DNA of 64,000 nt from an uncultured Eubacteriales bacterium (GTDB lineage: Bacteria; Bacillota; Clostridia; Oscillospirales; Oscillospiraceae), in assembly GCA_934597725.1 (NCBI GenBank), contig CAKTSK010000001.1, positions 62,001 through 126,000 on the forward strand. Direction: 5' to 3'. Under the pieces are notes generated by a model. It made no database searches. It saw only the letters and a list, made by a program, of their open reading frames with translations, and was not told the origin of the DNA. Each line of letters begins with the position of its first letter. Positions within the stretch are counted from its first letter, which is position 1. Shown here in pieces: positions 50,261-58,558 of the stretch. The translations under genes and the position numbers were made by a program.

Positions 50261-53200
50261 ATGGAGTATACATTAGGACTAGACATTGGTATCGCTTCGA
50301 TAGGCTGGGCCGTCTTAGCCAATGACATCAACGGAGACCCCTATCACATCCAGGATCTTGGGGTCCGAATTTTTACATCCGCAGAAGATCAAAAAACCGG
50401 CGCAAGTTTGGCCACTCCCAGAAGAGAAGCCCGCTCTGCCAGACGGCGTCTACGCCGGAAGCGACATCGCAAGGAACGCATTAGGTCTCTTCTTGTTCAC
50501 AGCGGTGTCATTTCTCAAGATTCTTTGGATGCACTATTTCTTGATTCCAGCTTTTCAAAAGACGTATGCCATCTGCGTGCAGAAGGGTTGGAGCGCCGTT
50601 TGAATCGCGAGGAATGGGTACGAGTTTTGATACACCTATCTCAGCGACGCGGTTACCGCTCCAACAGCACAGCAGAAACCAGCAAAGAGAAAGATAACGG
50701 CATTTTACAGCAAGCACTGTCAGAAAATCTTTCTCTGATGAATGAAAAAGGTTATCGGACTGTTGGCGAAATGTTCTGTAAGGATAAAAAGTTCCAAATT
50801 ACTGGGGCTGATGGAACACAATGGCGGAAAACGCGAAACTCTCCCGGAGAATATCGCTTTACTATTACTCGTGAAATGGTTGCCGAAGAAGTTCTCAAAC
50901 TCTTCCAAGCGCAGCGCAACTTTGACAATCCCTATGCAGAAGAAGCGTTAGAAGCTGATTATACAGCAATTCTTTTCTCACAACGCCACTTTGACGAAGG
51001 ACCTGGCGGAGACAGTCCTTACCGAAAAGGCGATCTACGAGGATTTTGTACATTTGAGACAAAAGAACGGCGCGCTTTCAAAGCCTGCTATACCTTTGAG
51101 TATTTCAAGCTTCTACAAGATCTTAACCACATCCGTATCCTATCCCCCACAGAGCCCACCCGACGCTTGCTCCCAGAAGAACGTCAAGTCCTTATTAAAC
51201 TGGCACAAAAATCGCCCTCTTTAGACTATTCCAAAATCCGAAAAGCATTGTCTTTGGCGCAAGATACCAGCTTCAACGTAGTTCGGTATAACTCAGACAC
51301 ACCAGAAACCGCAGAAAAAAAGACAAAATTCCAGCAGATGCAAAGCTATCACAAGCTGCGCAAGGCATTAAACGCCATTTCAAAAGACTTTATTCTGCGT
51401 TTTGACCACGAACAATTAGATGAAATCGCCACCATCCTAAGCCTCTACAAGGCCGATGACAAGCGGCGCACCCTCCTAACTTCCCTGGGACTATCCCCGG
51501 ATACGATTAATGCACTGCTCCCCTTATCATTCAGCAAAGCTGGCAATCTCTCCTTAACTGCCATGAAAAAACTTATCCCGCATCTGGAAAACGGGGAGAA
51601 CTACGATGAAGCTTGCCGAACAGTATACGGAGACCACCGAGGCCACCAAAGCGGTCAGCGCTACCGCACGCTGACCCTGAACCAAGAGCTGCGGGAAACT
51701 GGTGCATTGGATGCCATAACCAATCCCGTAGTGCTCCGCGCTCTATCTCAAACCACCAAGGTACTCAACGCAATCATTCGCCGCTATGGTTCCCCCCAAC
51801 GAATTTCCATAGAACTGGCCAGAGAGATGAAAAACAACTTTGAGCAACGGCGAAAACTCGACGTGCAAAACCAGAAAAACCAAGAAAAAAACTCTAAAAT
51901 CATGGCTCAGATCGAAGATTTGAAAGGGGGCCGTCCTACGGGGCTGGACCTCGTTAAATTCAAACTTTATCAAGAGCAAGACGGCGTTTGCCTGTATTCT
52001 GGCACCCAATTAGATATCGGAAAACTGTTTGACCCTGGTTACGTTGATATCGATCATATCATCCCCTACAGCATTTCTTTTGACGATGGTTATCAAAACA
52101 AAGTTCTGGTACGTTCGGAAGAAAACCGCCAAAAGGGTAACCGTTTGCCGTTGGAATATCTATCAGCTGATCCAGTACGTGCTGAAAACTTTATTTCCTT
52201 GGTCGAGCGCTACGTCCGTGACTACCGCAAGCGGCAAAAGCTTCTCAAAACAAAACTGACAGAGGAAGACTTTTCTGGCTTTAAGGAACGCAACCTATCT
52301 GATACACAGTACATCACCAGAGCTGTCTACAACCTGCTCAATGATTTTCTGATGTTCTCTCCCCATGCTCCCAAAAAGCCAGTACGTGCAGTCAACGGTG
52401 CTGTGACAGACTATGTGAGAAAACGTCTTGGGCTAAAGAAAAACCGTGAGGATGGAGACCTGCACCACGCTATGGATGCCGTTGTTGTTGCTATCACGAC
52501 AGACCGTATGATCCAGCGCATCTCCAATTATGCCAAACGGCGAGAGTGGGGCAAATCACTCTCCAATGGGTATGTAGACCCAGAAACCGGAGAGCTTCTC
52601 AGCAAAGACGCTTTCGACGAAAAATATGCTCCTGTCTTCCCTGAACCCTGGCCAGGCTTTCGGAAAGAACTGCTGGCCAGATTGTCACCTGCCCCGGATG
52701 AAGAGATCCGCGCCCTTAACCTCCCCCACTATGATACAAAAACGGTCATACAACCTGTCTTTGTCTCACAAGCCCCCCGCCGAAAAGTGACCGGTCCTGC
52801 CCACGAGGAGACCATTCGCAGCGGTAAGCTTCCGGGGTACACCATTTCCAAAACCCCATTGACCGCCCTGAAACTGGATAAGGCTGGTGAAATCGACAGC
52901 TACTACAATCCCGAAGACGACCGACTGCTCTACGAAGCGTTGAAGGCCCAGCTCCTCGCCTTTGGCGGAAATGCTGCAGAGGCCTTTGCCGCTCCTTTCC
53001 GAAAGCCCAAAAAGGATGGTTCCCCCGGCCCGATCGTAAATAAAGTCAAGCTGATAAACAAAACCACCCTTAACGTAGACACTTGTCGTGGTCTTGCCCA
53101 AAACGGCGACATGGTGCGCATTGACATATACCATGTGCCCGGAGACGGCTATTACTTCATCCCGCTCTACACCGCAGACGTTGTAAAAAAGACTCTTCCA

Positions 53201-53557
53201 CAAAAAGCAGCGGTAGCAAATAAACCCTATGAACAGTGGAAAGAGATGGATGAGAAACACTTTATCTTTTCGCTTTATCCCAGAGACCTTGTCTACGTAA
53301 GCAAAAACAAAGCCATTAACTTGAAATTAAATAACAAAAATGCTACGGGAGAACCTGAATTATTGCGCAAAGAGTGGCTATTGTATTATGTCGGCGCAGA
53401 TATTTCCACCGCTGCTATCTCTCTAACAACCCATGACCGTAAATACAAAAGAAGCGGATTAGACATCAAAACCTTACATTCTCTGGAAAAGTACGAAGTG
53501 GACCCTTTAGGCAATTACCACAAAATACAGATCCCCGAAAAGCGCCAGGGTTTTTAA
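50261..53557 (+). CDS. cas9: CRISPR-associated endonuclease Cas9, type II-C
   Basis: 1098 residues, in the compact II-C size range. RuvC-I is LGLDIGIASIGWAVL (Asp8); the arginine-rich bridge helix is RREARSARRRLRRKRHRKER; RuvC-II is RISIELAREM (Glu518); HNH is VDIDHIIPYSISFDDGYQNK with His599 and the later Asn in ENRQKGNR; RuvC-III is DLHHAMDAVVVA (His736, Asp739). All catalytic residues appear intact. A C-terminal wedge/PAM-interacting region follows from about residue 780. GGAGGTG precedes the ATG. It is followed 21 nt later by cas1. The base composition is visibly AT-richer than in the housekeeping genes nearby, suggesting transfer. Confidence 0.97.
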   Translation: MEYTLGLDIGIASIGWAVLANDINGDPYHIQDLGVRIFTSAEDQKTGASLATPRREARSARRRLRRKRHRKERIRSLLVHSGVISQDSLDALFLDSSFSKDVCHLRAEGLERRLNREEWVRVLIHLSQRRGYRSNSTAETSKEKDNGILQQALSENLSLMNEKGYRTVGEMFCKDKKFQITGADGTQWRKTRNSPGEYRFTITREMVAEEVLKLFQAQRNFDNPYAEEALEADYTAILFSQRHFDEGPGGDSPYRKGDLRGFCTFETKERRAFKACYTFEYFKLLQDLNHIRILSPTEPTRRLLPEERQVLIKLAQKSPSLDYSKIRKALSLAQDTSFNVVRYNSDTPETAEKKTKFQQMQSYHKLRKALNAISKDFILRFDHEQLDEIATILSLYKADDKRRTLLTSLGLSPDTINALLPLSFSKAGNLSLTAMKKLIPHLENGENYDEACRTVYGDHRGHQSGQRYRTLTLNQELRETGALDAITNPVVLRALSQTTKVLNAIIRRYGSPQRISIELAREMKNNFEQRRKLDVQNQKNQEKNSKIMAQIEDLKGGRPTGLDLVKFKLYQEQDGVCLYSGTQLDIGKLFDPGYVDIDHIIPYSISFDDGYQNKVLVRSEENRQKGNRLPLEYLSADPVRAENFISLVERYVRDYRKRQKLLKTKLTEEDFSGFKERNLSDTQYITRAVYNLLNDFLMFSPHAPKKPVRAVNGAVTDYVRKRLGLKKNREDGDLHHAMDAVVVAITTDRMIQRISNYAKRREWGKSLSNGYVDPETGELLSKDAFDEKYAPVFPEPWPGFRKELLARLSPAPDEEIRALNLPHYDTKTVIQPVFVSQAPRRKVTGPAHEETIRSGKLPGYTISKTPLTALKLDKAGEIDSYYNPEDDRLLYEALKAQLLAFGGNAAEAFAAPFRKPKKDGSPGPIVNKVKLINKTTLNVDTCRGLAQNGDMVRIDIYHVPGDGYYFIPLYTADVVKKTLPQKAAVANKPYEQWKEMDEKHFIFSLYPRDLVYVSKNKAINLKLNNKNATGEPELLRKEWLLYYVGADISTAAISLTTHDRKYKRSGLDIKTLHSLEKYEVDPLGNYHKIQIPEKRQGF

Positions 53558-53578
53558 ATCCTGCCAAGGAGGATATCG

Positions 53579-54478
53579 ATGGAATTTCGCTCGATCTTTA
53601 TCGCAAATCCCGCAAAATTATCTGTCAAACTGGGGCAGCTGGTCATTCAGCAAGAGCAGGAGTTTACCATCCCCATGGAAGATATTTCTTCTCTCCTGCT
53701 GGAATCTCGGGCTATCTCCATTACCGCTGCCGCTTTACAGGAGTTGACCGCAAACGGCGTGACTGTCTTTCTCTGTGATGATGCACACCTGCCCGCTGCC
53801 CTTGCTCTGCCCATGAACCGTCACAGCCGACAACACAAATTGCTCCGCGGACAGATCGCCATGACAAAACCAACGCAAAAGCGCATCTGGCAAGCTGTCG
53901 TTACAGCTAAAATCACCAACCAGGCCCAGTGTCTGCATCTTCTCGGTCATCAGGAAGCAGATACTCTGCGGGCCCTGTCCCATCAGGTCCGCTCCGGAGA
54001 TCCAGACAACCTGGAGGCCACCGCTGCTGCCCAGTATTTTCCTGTCCTGTTTGGCAAGGGGTTTACCCGGGGAGAGGTGTGCCGTGTCAACGCAGCCCTC
54101 AATTATGGATATGCCATCCTTCGAGGTGCCGTAGCCAGAAATTTAGTTGTCCGCGGAATGGAACCATGCCTGGGCATCTTTCATCACAGCGAACTGAACC
54201 AATTCAACTTAGCGGACGACCTGATGGAACCCTATCGCCCCTTAGTGGACTTGTATGTGGCATCCCAGGTTCCAGATGATGACGGTCCTTTGACCCCACT
54301 GATCAAGCAGCAGCTATTTCACCTAACCAACTATCTGATCGAACAGAACGGGAAACAATTTCGTGCCATCACCGCCATTGGCCGCATGACGGATAGTTTC
54401 AGCCGGATGGTGCAAGGAGGGGCCGGTCCCATGGAACTGCCTGCGCTCCTCCCCTTGCAACCCTATCGCTATGAGTAG
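53579..54478 (+). CDS. cas1: CRISPR-associated integrase Cas1, type II
   Basis: 299 residues. FRSIFIANPAKLSVKLGQLV is the usual type II start. The metal site is given by NLEATAAAQYFPVLFG (Glu), then IFHHSELNQFNLADDLMEPY with the His and acidic residues. With Cas2 it inserts new spacers. AGGAGG lies 8 nt before the ATG. It overlaps cas2 by 8 nt. Confidence 0.95.
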   Translation: MEFRSIFIANPAKLSVKLGQLVIQQEQEFTIPMEDISSLLLESRAISITAAALQELTANGVTVFLCDDAHLPAALALPMNRHSRQHKLLRGQIAMTKPTQKRIWQAVVTAKITNQAQCLHLLGHQEADTLRALSHQVRSGDPDNLEATAAAQYFPVLFGKGFTRGEVCRVNAALNYGYAILRGAVARNLVVRGMEPCLGIFHHSELNQFNLADDLMEPYRPLVDLYVASQVPDDDGPLTPLIKQQLFHLTNYLIEQNGKQFRAITAIGRMTDSFSRMVQGGAGPMELPALLPLQPYRYE

Positions 54479-54791
54479 GCTGATGCGCATCCTGGTCTTC
54501 TTTGATCTTCCCGTAAAAACCAAAGCACAACGGCGGGCGGCCACCCGTTTTCGGAAGTTTTTGCTGGGGGATGGTTATCACATGGTCCAGTATTCCGTAT
54601 ATGCCAGGGTCTGTAACGGAACAGACTCGATCGCTGTCCATAAAAATCGCCTTTATCAGGCGGTACCTGCCCGGGGCGCAGTGCGCATGCTGGTGATTAC
54701 AGAACGGCAATATTCTGGCTTGGAGATTCTTTTGGGCTCTCCCACTGTCTATGACGACCCTCAACAGGAAGAGAGTTTAATGATTTTCTGA
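54471..54791 (+). CDS. cas2: CRISPR-associated protein Cas2, type II
   Basis: 106 residues: MRILVFFDLPVKTKAQRRAA, then RFRKFLLGDGYHMVQYSVYA and VRMLVITERQYSGLEILLG. It is the structural partner of Cas1. Absence of csn2 and cas4 marks the locus as II-C. The start overlaps the cas1 stop. Confidence 0.94.
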   Translation: MSRLMRILVFFDLPVKTKAQRRAATRFRKFLLGDGYHMVQYSVYARVCNGTDSIAVHKNRLYQAVPARGAVRMLVITERQYSGLEILLGSPTVYDDPQQEESLMIF

Positions 54792-54823
54792 GTCCCTCCT
54801 TCTTCTTTTCGTCTTATTGGACC

Positions 54824-54867
54824 AAAAAAGTTGGCATCTCTTCTTTAAGAAAGGTGCCAACTTTTTC
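54824..54867. terminator. Bidirectional terminator between cas operon and array
   Basis: Stem AAAAAAGTTGGCA/TGCCAACTTTTT with an 18-nt loop, giving T tracts on both strands. It would stop cas mRNA from the left and array transcripts from the right. Confidence 0.82.
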
Positions 54868-54935
54868 TTTTTTCCCGTTGCCGCTGTCACTATCTACGTC
54901 CAAAAGTTTGATTTTTTCGTCTCACATGATGCTCT

Positions 54936-55103
54936 ATTATACCACAACAAGAAACATCAGGGAACTACAACACGGGACGCGGGTGCCTATCGTGGGAGAG
55001 AATTATACCACAACAAGAAACATCAGGGAACTACAACTCTGTGGGAGGCGGATACCAACCATGTTGAATTATACCACAACAAGAAACATCAGGAGTCCAT
55101 ATT
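54936..55103 (-). CRISPR. Type II-C CRISPR array with three repeats and two 30-nt spacers
   Basis: 36-nt repeats at 54936-54971 and 55002-55037 are identical; the third at 55068-55103 keeps the first 26 nt and differs in the last ten, marking the old end. Spacers occupy 54972-55001 and 55038-55067. Read on the minus strand the repeat starts GTTGTAGTTCCCTGATG and ends GTTGTGGTATAAT, with TTCCCT 17 nt before TATAAT; each repeat can thus start transcription into the next spacer, as known for Neisseria and Campylobacter II-C systems. The AT-rich 54868-54935 stretch next to cas2 is the likely leader. Confidence 0.95.
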
Positions 55104-55161
55104 CTCATCCATAGGCTGATTTTTTGTAATACTTACTATGTGTTGAGGACGACGAAAAAGC

Positions 55162-55191
55162 TTGACAAGGGGGACAAGGCTGTGGTAGGAT
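55162..55191 (+). promoter_or_regulatory. Promoter of the rpmG-secE-nusG-rplK-rplA operon
   Basis: TTGACA (55162-55167), 18-nt spacer and TAGGAT (55186-55191). The leader to rpmG is about 240 nt. Confidence 0.65.
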
Positions 55192-55341
55192 AGGAACACC
55201 TATGAAAAGGGCTTATTTTTTGTGCGCGGATTACGGGTTCCGCCCGCAAACCCTTGACCCAACGGGACGGGACATAGGGAGGCAGAGGATGCCGATCTGA
55301 CCGTGTTTTCTTTTCGTACCCACTTTGGGGGAAAAAGATTC

Positions 55342-55396
55342 CGCCGGGATCGGTATCGCCTGGAAAAAGGCGAGGGGCCGAGCTCCGGCGTTTTTT
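55342..55396 (+). terminator. Leader attenuator before rpmG
   Basis: Outer stem CGCCGG/CCGGCG, middle TCGG/CCGA and inner CGCC/GGCG, directly followed by T6. It sits inside the leader, 40 nt before rpmG, so it can only act as an attenuator. What relieves it is unknown. Confidence 0.68.
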
Positions 55397-55435
55397 CGTC
55401 TTCCAGGGCCGAACATCGTAAAGGAGGTGCCCCGA

Positions 55436-55600
55436 ATGGCAAAAGCCGGCGCACGGGTGAAGATCACCCTCAGATGCAACGAGTGCAAGCAGCGCAACTA
55501 CAACACTATGAAGAACAAGAAGAATACTCCCGACCGCTTAGAGCTGAACAAGTACTGCCCCTTCTGCAGAAAGCACACCGTTCACAGCGAGACGAAGTGA
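55436..55600 (+). CDS. rpmG: 50S ribosomal protein L33
   Basis: 54 residues: RVKITLRCNECKQRNYNTMK and NKYCPFCRKHTVHSETK. Both CxxC pairs are present, so this is the zinc-binding (C-plus) form. AAAGGAGGTG precedes the ATG at 55436. It heads the secE-nusG operon as usual in Firmicutes. Confidence 0.96.
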   Translation: MAKAGARVKITLRCNECKQRNYNTMKNKKNTPDRLELNKYCPFCRKHTVHSETK

Positions 55601-55641
55601 TGACAACTCACATTCCCTGTAAGAAAGAAGGGTGGAACTGA

Positions 55642-55962
55642 ATGTCTGAAAAAGAAAAGATGACCCAAGATGGGCCTCAGGAGACGGCCAAGGAGACCAA
55701 GCCTGCCAAGGCAGACAAGGCGGACAAGGCCAAGGCAAAAGCTGCCAAGGACAAGAAGCCCGGCTTTTTCAAGCGCGTGGGCCGTTTCTTCCGGGAGCTG
55801 AAGGCCGAGCTGAAAAAGGTCACCTGGCCCACCTGGAACGATACCATCAAAAAGACCGGTATCGTCATCGTCTGCGTCATTGTCGTGGGCGTCATCGTCT
55901 GGATCTTCGATGGCATTGCAAGCGCCGTCATCGACGCTCTCCTCTCCCTCTTCGGACGCTGA
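55642..55962 (+). CDS. secE: Preprotein translocase subunit SecE
   Basis: 106 residues. A Lys/Ala-rich N-terminal extension of about 45 residues precedes the conserved amphipathic helix FFRELKAELKKVTWPTWNDT and one membrane helix (TGIVIVCVIVVGVIVWIF). It joins SecY and SecG in the translocon. The N-terminal tail is longer than in Bacillus SecE. Confidence 0.95.
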   Translation: MSEKEKMTQDGPQETAKETKPAKADKADKAKAKAAKDKKPGFFKRVGRFFRELKAELKKVTWPTWNDTIKKTGIVIVCVIVVGVIVWIFDGIASAVIDALLSLFGR

Positions 55963-55978
55963 GGCAAGGTGAACGACT

Positions 55979-56497
55979 ATGGCTGAAGAAGCAAAATGGT
56001 ATGTGGCGCACACCTATTCGGGTTATGAAAACACCGTAAAGGCCACCATTGAAAAAGCCGTGGAAAACCGCAACATGGGCGACCTGATCCTCGCGGTCAA
56101 CATCCCCATGGAGACGGTGACGGAGATCACCGACGCCGGCAGCAAAACGGTCGAGCGCAAGGTCTTCCCCGGCTACGTCCTGGTCAAGATGGTCATGACC
56201 GACGAGACCTGGCACCTGGTCCGCAACGTGCGGGGGGTGACCGGCTTCGTCGGCTCCGGGAACAAGCCCATCCCCCTCACCGAGGCGGAGATCGCCTCCA
56301 TGGGCGTGGAGAAGCGGGAGATCCTGGTGACCTACAAGGTCGGCGACAACGTCCGCATCACCGACGGCGCCCTGGAATCCTTCCTGGGCGTGGTCGAAGA
56401 AATCGACCCCGAGCACCAGAAGGTGCGGGTGGTCGTGTCCATGTTCGGCCGGGAGACCCCGGTGGAGCTGGACCTGGATCAAATCGAATCCATCTGA
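55979..56497 (+). CDS. nusG: Transcription termination/antitermination protein NusG
   Basis: 172 residues. NGN domain starts KWYVAHTYSGYENTVK, with FPGYVLVKMVMTDETWHLVR; the C-terminal KOW domain is GDNVRITDGALESFLGVVEE. It binds RNA polymerase and couples it to ribosomes or Rho. It follows secE by 16 nt. Confidence 0.96.
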   Translation: MAEEAKWYVAHTYSGYENTVKATIEKAVENRNMGDLILAVNIPMETVTEITDAGSKTVERKVFPGYVLVKMVMTDETWHLVRNVRGVTGFVGSGNKPIPLTEAEIASMGVEKREILVTYKVGDNVRITDGALESFLGVVEEIDPEHQKVRVVVSMFGRETPVELDLDQIESI

Positions 56498-56499
56498 CC

Positions 56500-56545
56500 C
56501 CGCAGACCCCTGCGGGCGTGGGAGGAGCGCCCGGCGCTCCGTCCA
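56500..56545 (+). promoter_or_regulatory. Two small stem-loops between nusG and rplK
   Basis: CCGCAG...CTGCGG and GGAGCGCC/GGCGCTCC are followed by no T tract. They may aid processing or serve a ribosomal-protein control; no known leader class recognised. Confidence 0.4.
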
Positions 56546-56574
56546 ACCACATTTTCAAAATGGAGGTGCTCTAA

Positions 56575-57000
56575 GTGGCACAGAAAGTAACTGGATACGT
56601 CAAACTGCAGATCCCTGCCGGCAAGGCAACGCCGGCTCCCCCCGTTGGCCCTGCCCTGGGTCAGCACGGCATCAACATTGCCGCCTTTACCAAGGAATTC
56701 AACGAGCGCACCAAGAACGACGCCGGTCTGATCATCCCCGTGGTCATCACCGTCTACGCCGACCGCTCTTTCTCCTTCATCACCAAGACCCCTCCCGCCG
56801 CTGTGCTGATCAAGAAGGCCTGCAACATCGAGAAGGCTTCCGGCGTGCCCAACAAGGAGAAGGTCGCCACCATCAGCAAGGAAGACGTGCGCAAGATTGC
56901 CGAGACCAAGATGCGCGACCTGAACGCCGCTACCGTCGAGGCCGCCATGAGCATGATTGCCGGTACCGCCCGCTCCATGGGCGTGGTCGTTGGCGAGTAA
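56575..57000 (+). CDS. rplK: 50S ribosomal protein L11
   Basis: 141 residues: VTGYVKLQIPAGKATPAPPV, then GPALGQHGINIAAFTKEFNE and the C-terminal GTARSMGVVV. It starts with GTG at 56575 behind TGGAGGT. Normal family length. Confidence 0.97.
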   Translation: MAQKVTGYVKLQIPAGKATPAPPVGPALGQHGINIAAFTKEFNERTKNDAGLIIPVVITVYADRSFSFITKTPPAAVLIKKACNIEKASGVPNKEKVATISKEDVRKIAETKMRDLNAATVEAAMSMIAGTARSMGVVVGE

Positions 57001-57018
57001 GGCAGGAGGGTAAGAGAT

Positions 57019-57711
57019 ATGTTTAGAGGAAAAAAGTATCAGGACAGCGCAAAGCAGATCGACAAGGCCAACCTGTATGACACCGCAGAGGCCATGGATC
57101 TGATCGTGAAGACCGCCCCCGCCAAGTTCGACGAGACCGTTGAGCTGCACGTGAAGCTGGGCGTTGACTCCCGGCACGCCGACCAGCAGGTCCGCGGCGC
57201 CATCGTCCTGCCCCACGGCACCGGCAAGGTGCCCCGCGTGCTGGTCTTCGCCAAGGGCGACAAGGCCGACGCTGCCAAGGAGGCCGGCGCTGACTATGTG
57301 GGCGAGGCCGATCTGGCCCAGAAGATCCAGCAGGAGAACTGGTTCGACTTCGACGTGGTCATCGCTTCCCCCGACATGATGAGCGTGGTGGGCCGTCTGG
57401 GTAAGGTCCTGGGCCCCAAGGGCCTCATGCCCTCCCCCAAGGCCGGCACCGTCACCCCCAACGTGGCCGACGCCGTGCGCGAAGCCAAGGCCGGTAAGGT
57501 GGAGTATCGTCTGGACAAGACCAACATCATCCACTGCCCCATCGGCAAGGTCTCCTTCGGCGCAGAGAAGCTGGGCGAGAACTTCAGCACCCTCATGGGC
57601 GCCATCATCAAGGCCAAGCCCGCCGCTGCCAAGGGCACCTATGTCAAGAGCTGCGTAGTGGCTTCCACCATGGGCCCTGGCATCAAGGTCAACGCTGCCA
57701 AGCTGGGCTGA
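57019..57711 (+). CDS. rplA: 50S ribosomal protein L1
   Basis: 230 residues: ETVELHVKLGVDSRHADQQV, GTVTPNVADAVREAKAGKVE, then YVKSCVVASTMGPGIKVNAA. It binds 23S rRNA and may repress its own operon. Located 18 nt after rplK. Confidence 0.97.
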   Translation: MFRGKKYQDSAKQIDKANLYDTAEAMDLIVKTAPAKFDETVELHVKLGVDSRHADQQVRGAIVLPHGTGKVPRVLVFAKGDKADAAKEAGADYVGEADLAQKIQQENWFDFDVVIASPDMMSVVGRLGKVLGPKGLMPSPKAGTVTPNVADAVREAKAGKVEYRLDKTNIIHCPIGKVSFGAEKLGENFSTLMGAIIKAKPAAAKGTYVKSCVVASTMGPGIKVNAAKLG

Positions 57712-57740
57712 GTTCCCGGCACAAAATTTTGTGGGATTTT

Positions 57741-57782
57741 CCCGGAAAGGCGCTTGACAGCGCCTTTCCGGGATGATAAAAT
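57741..57782 (+). promoter_or_regulatory. Promoter of rplJL set in the loop of a 13-bp inverted repeat
   Basis: CCCGGAAAGGCGC (57741-57753) and its complement (57760-57772) enclose exactly TTGACA (57754-57759), which with TAAAAT (57777-57782) at 17 nt makes a strong promoter. As RNA from rplA the repeat would form a hairpin with a weak U tract. Confidence 0.72.
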
Positions 57783-57789
57783 ATTTTCG

Positions 57790-57872
57790 CGTTCCAAAGA
57801 CAGCAGGTGTCCCATAAATCCTGCCGAGGATGCAGTTGATCCGGCTGACGGCCCCAGGGCCGCGGCTGATAT
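57790..57872 (+). promoter_or_regulatory. L10 ribosomal-protein leader
   Basis: AAAGACAGCAGGTG, then AAATCCTGCCGAGGATGCAG and a GGCTGACGGCCCCAGGGCCG stem match the L10 leader of Firmicutes, which binds the L10-L12 complex and represses the operon. Confidence 0.82.
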
Positions 57873-57880
57873 GATTGCTC

Positions 57881-57917
57881 ACGTCCTCTTGTCTTGTTTG
57901 ACCGGAGGACGTTTTTT
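57881..57917 (+). terminator. Attenuator in the L10 leader
   Basis: Stem ACGTCCTC/GAGGACGT with a 16-nt loop, then T6, 42 nt before rplJ. Confidence 0.82.
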
Positions 57918-57958
57918 CTTTGGTTCACAGTCTCTATTATTGGAGGTGAAACAACCCT

Positions 57959-58498
57959 ATGCCTAACGCAAAGATCCTCAGCGAAAAGCAGGCCGTCGTG
58001 GCTTCTCTGACCGAGAAGTTCCAGACCGCCGCTGCCGGCGTCATCGTCGACTACAAGGGCATCACCGTGGCCGAGGACACCGAGCTGCGTGCCCAGATGC
58101 GTGCCAACGGCGTGGAGTACTTCGTCATGAAGAACACCCTGGCCCGCTTCGCCGCCAAGAATGCCGGTCTGGACGAGCTGTGCGACGTTCTGGTGGGCAC
58201 CACGTCCATCGCCGTCTGCCAGGGCGACCCCGTGGCTGCTGCCAAGGTCGTGGCCGAGTTCTCCAAGAAGCTGGCTGACCAGAAGAAGTTCACCATCAAG
58301 GCGGGCTTCGTGGACGGCAAGGTCATTTCCGTGGACGAGGTGAAGGCCCTGGCCGACCTGCCCAGCAGAGAGGTCCTGGTGGCCACCGTGCTCGGCACCC
58401 TCATCGCCCCCGTCCGTGGTCTGGCTACCGTGCTGGACGCCAACATCTCCGGTCTGGCCCGCGTGGTCCAGGCCATCGCCGACCAGAAGGGCGCGTAA
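57959..58498 (+). CDS. rplJ: 50S ribosomal protein L10
   Basis: 179 residues: SEKQAVVASLTEKFQTAAAG, then YFVMKNTLARFAAKNAG and the C-terminal helix VLDANISGLARVVQAIADQK that holds L7/L12 dimers. TTGGAGGTG precedes the ATG at 57959. Confidence 0.97.
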   Translation: MPNAKILSEKQAVVASLTEKFQTAAAGVIVDYKGITVAEDTELRAQMRANGVEYFVMKNTLARFAAKNAGLDELCDVLVGTTSIAVCQGDPVAAAKVVAEFSKKLADQKKFTIKAGFVDGKVISVDEVKALADLPSREVLVATVLGTLIAPVRGLATVLDANISGLARVVQAIADQKGA

Positions 58499-58558
58499 GC
58501 GTCTCCCCCATCCCCATCGTAACTATTTTATTTACTTTATTATTGGAGGTACATTACC

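Noticed and set aside
55104..55435. A tRNA gene near rpmG-secE, as in many Firmicutes
   Set aside because: No cloverleaf or TTCGA-type arm could be built in this leader.
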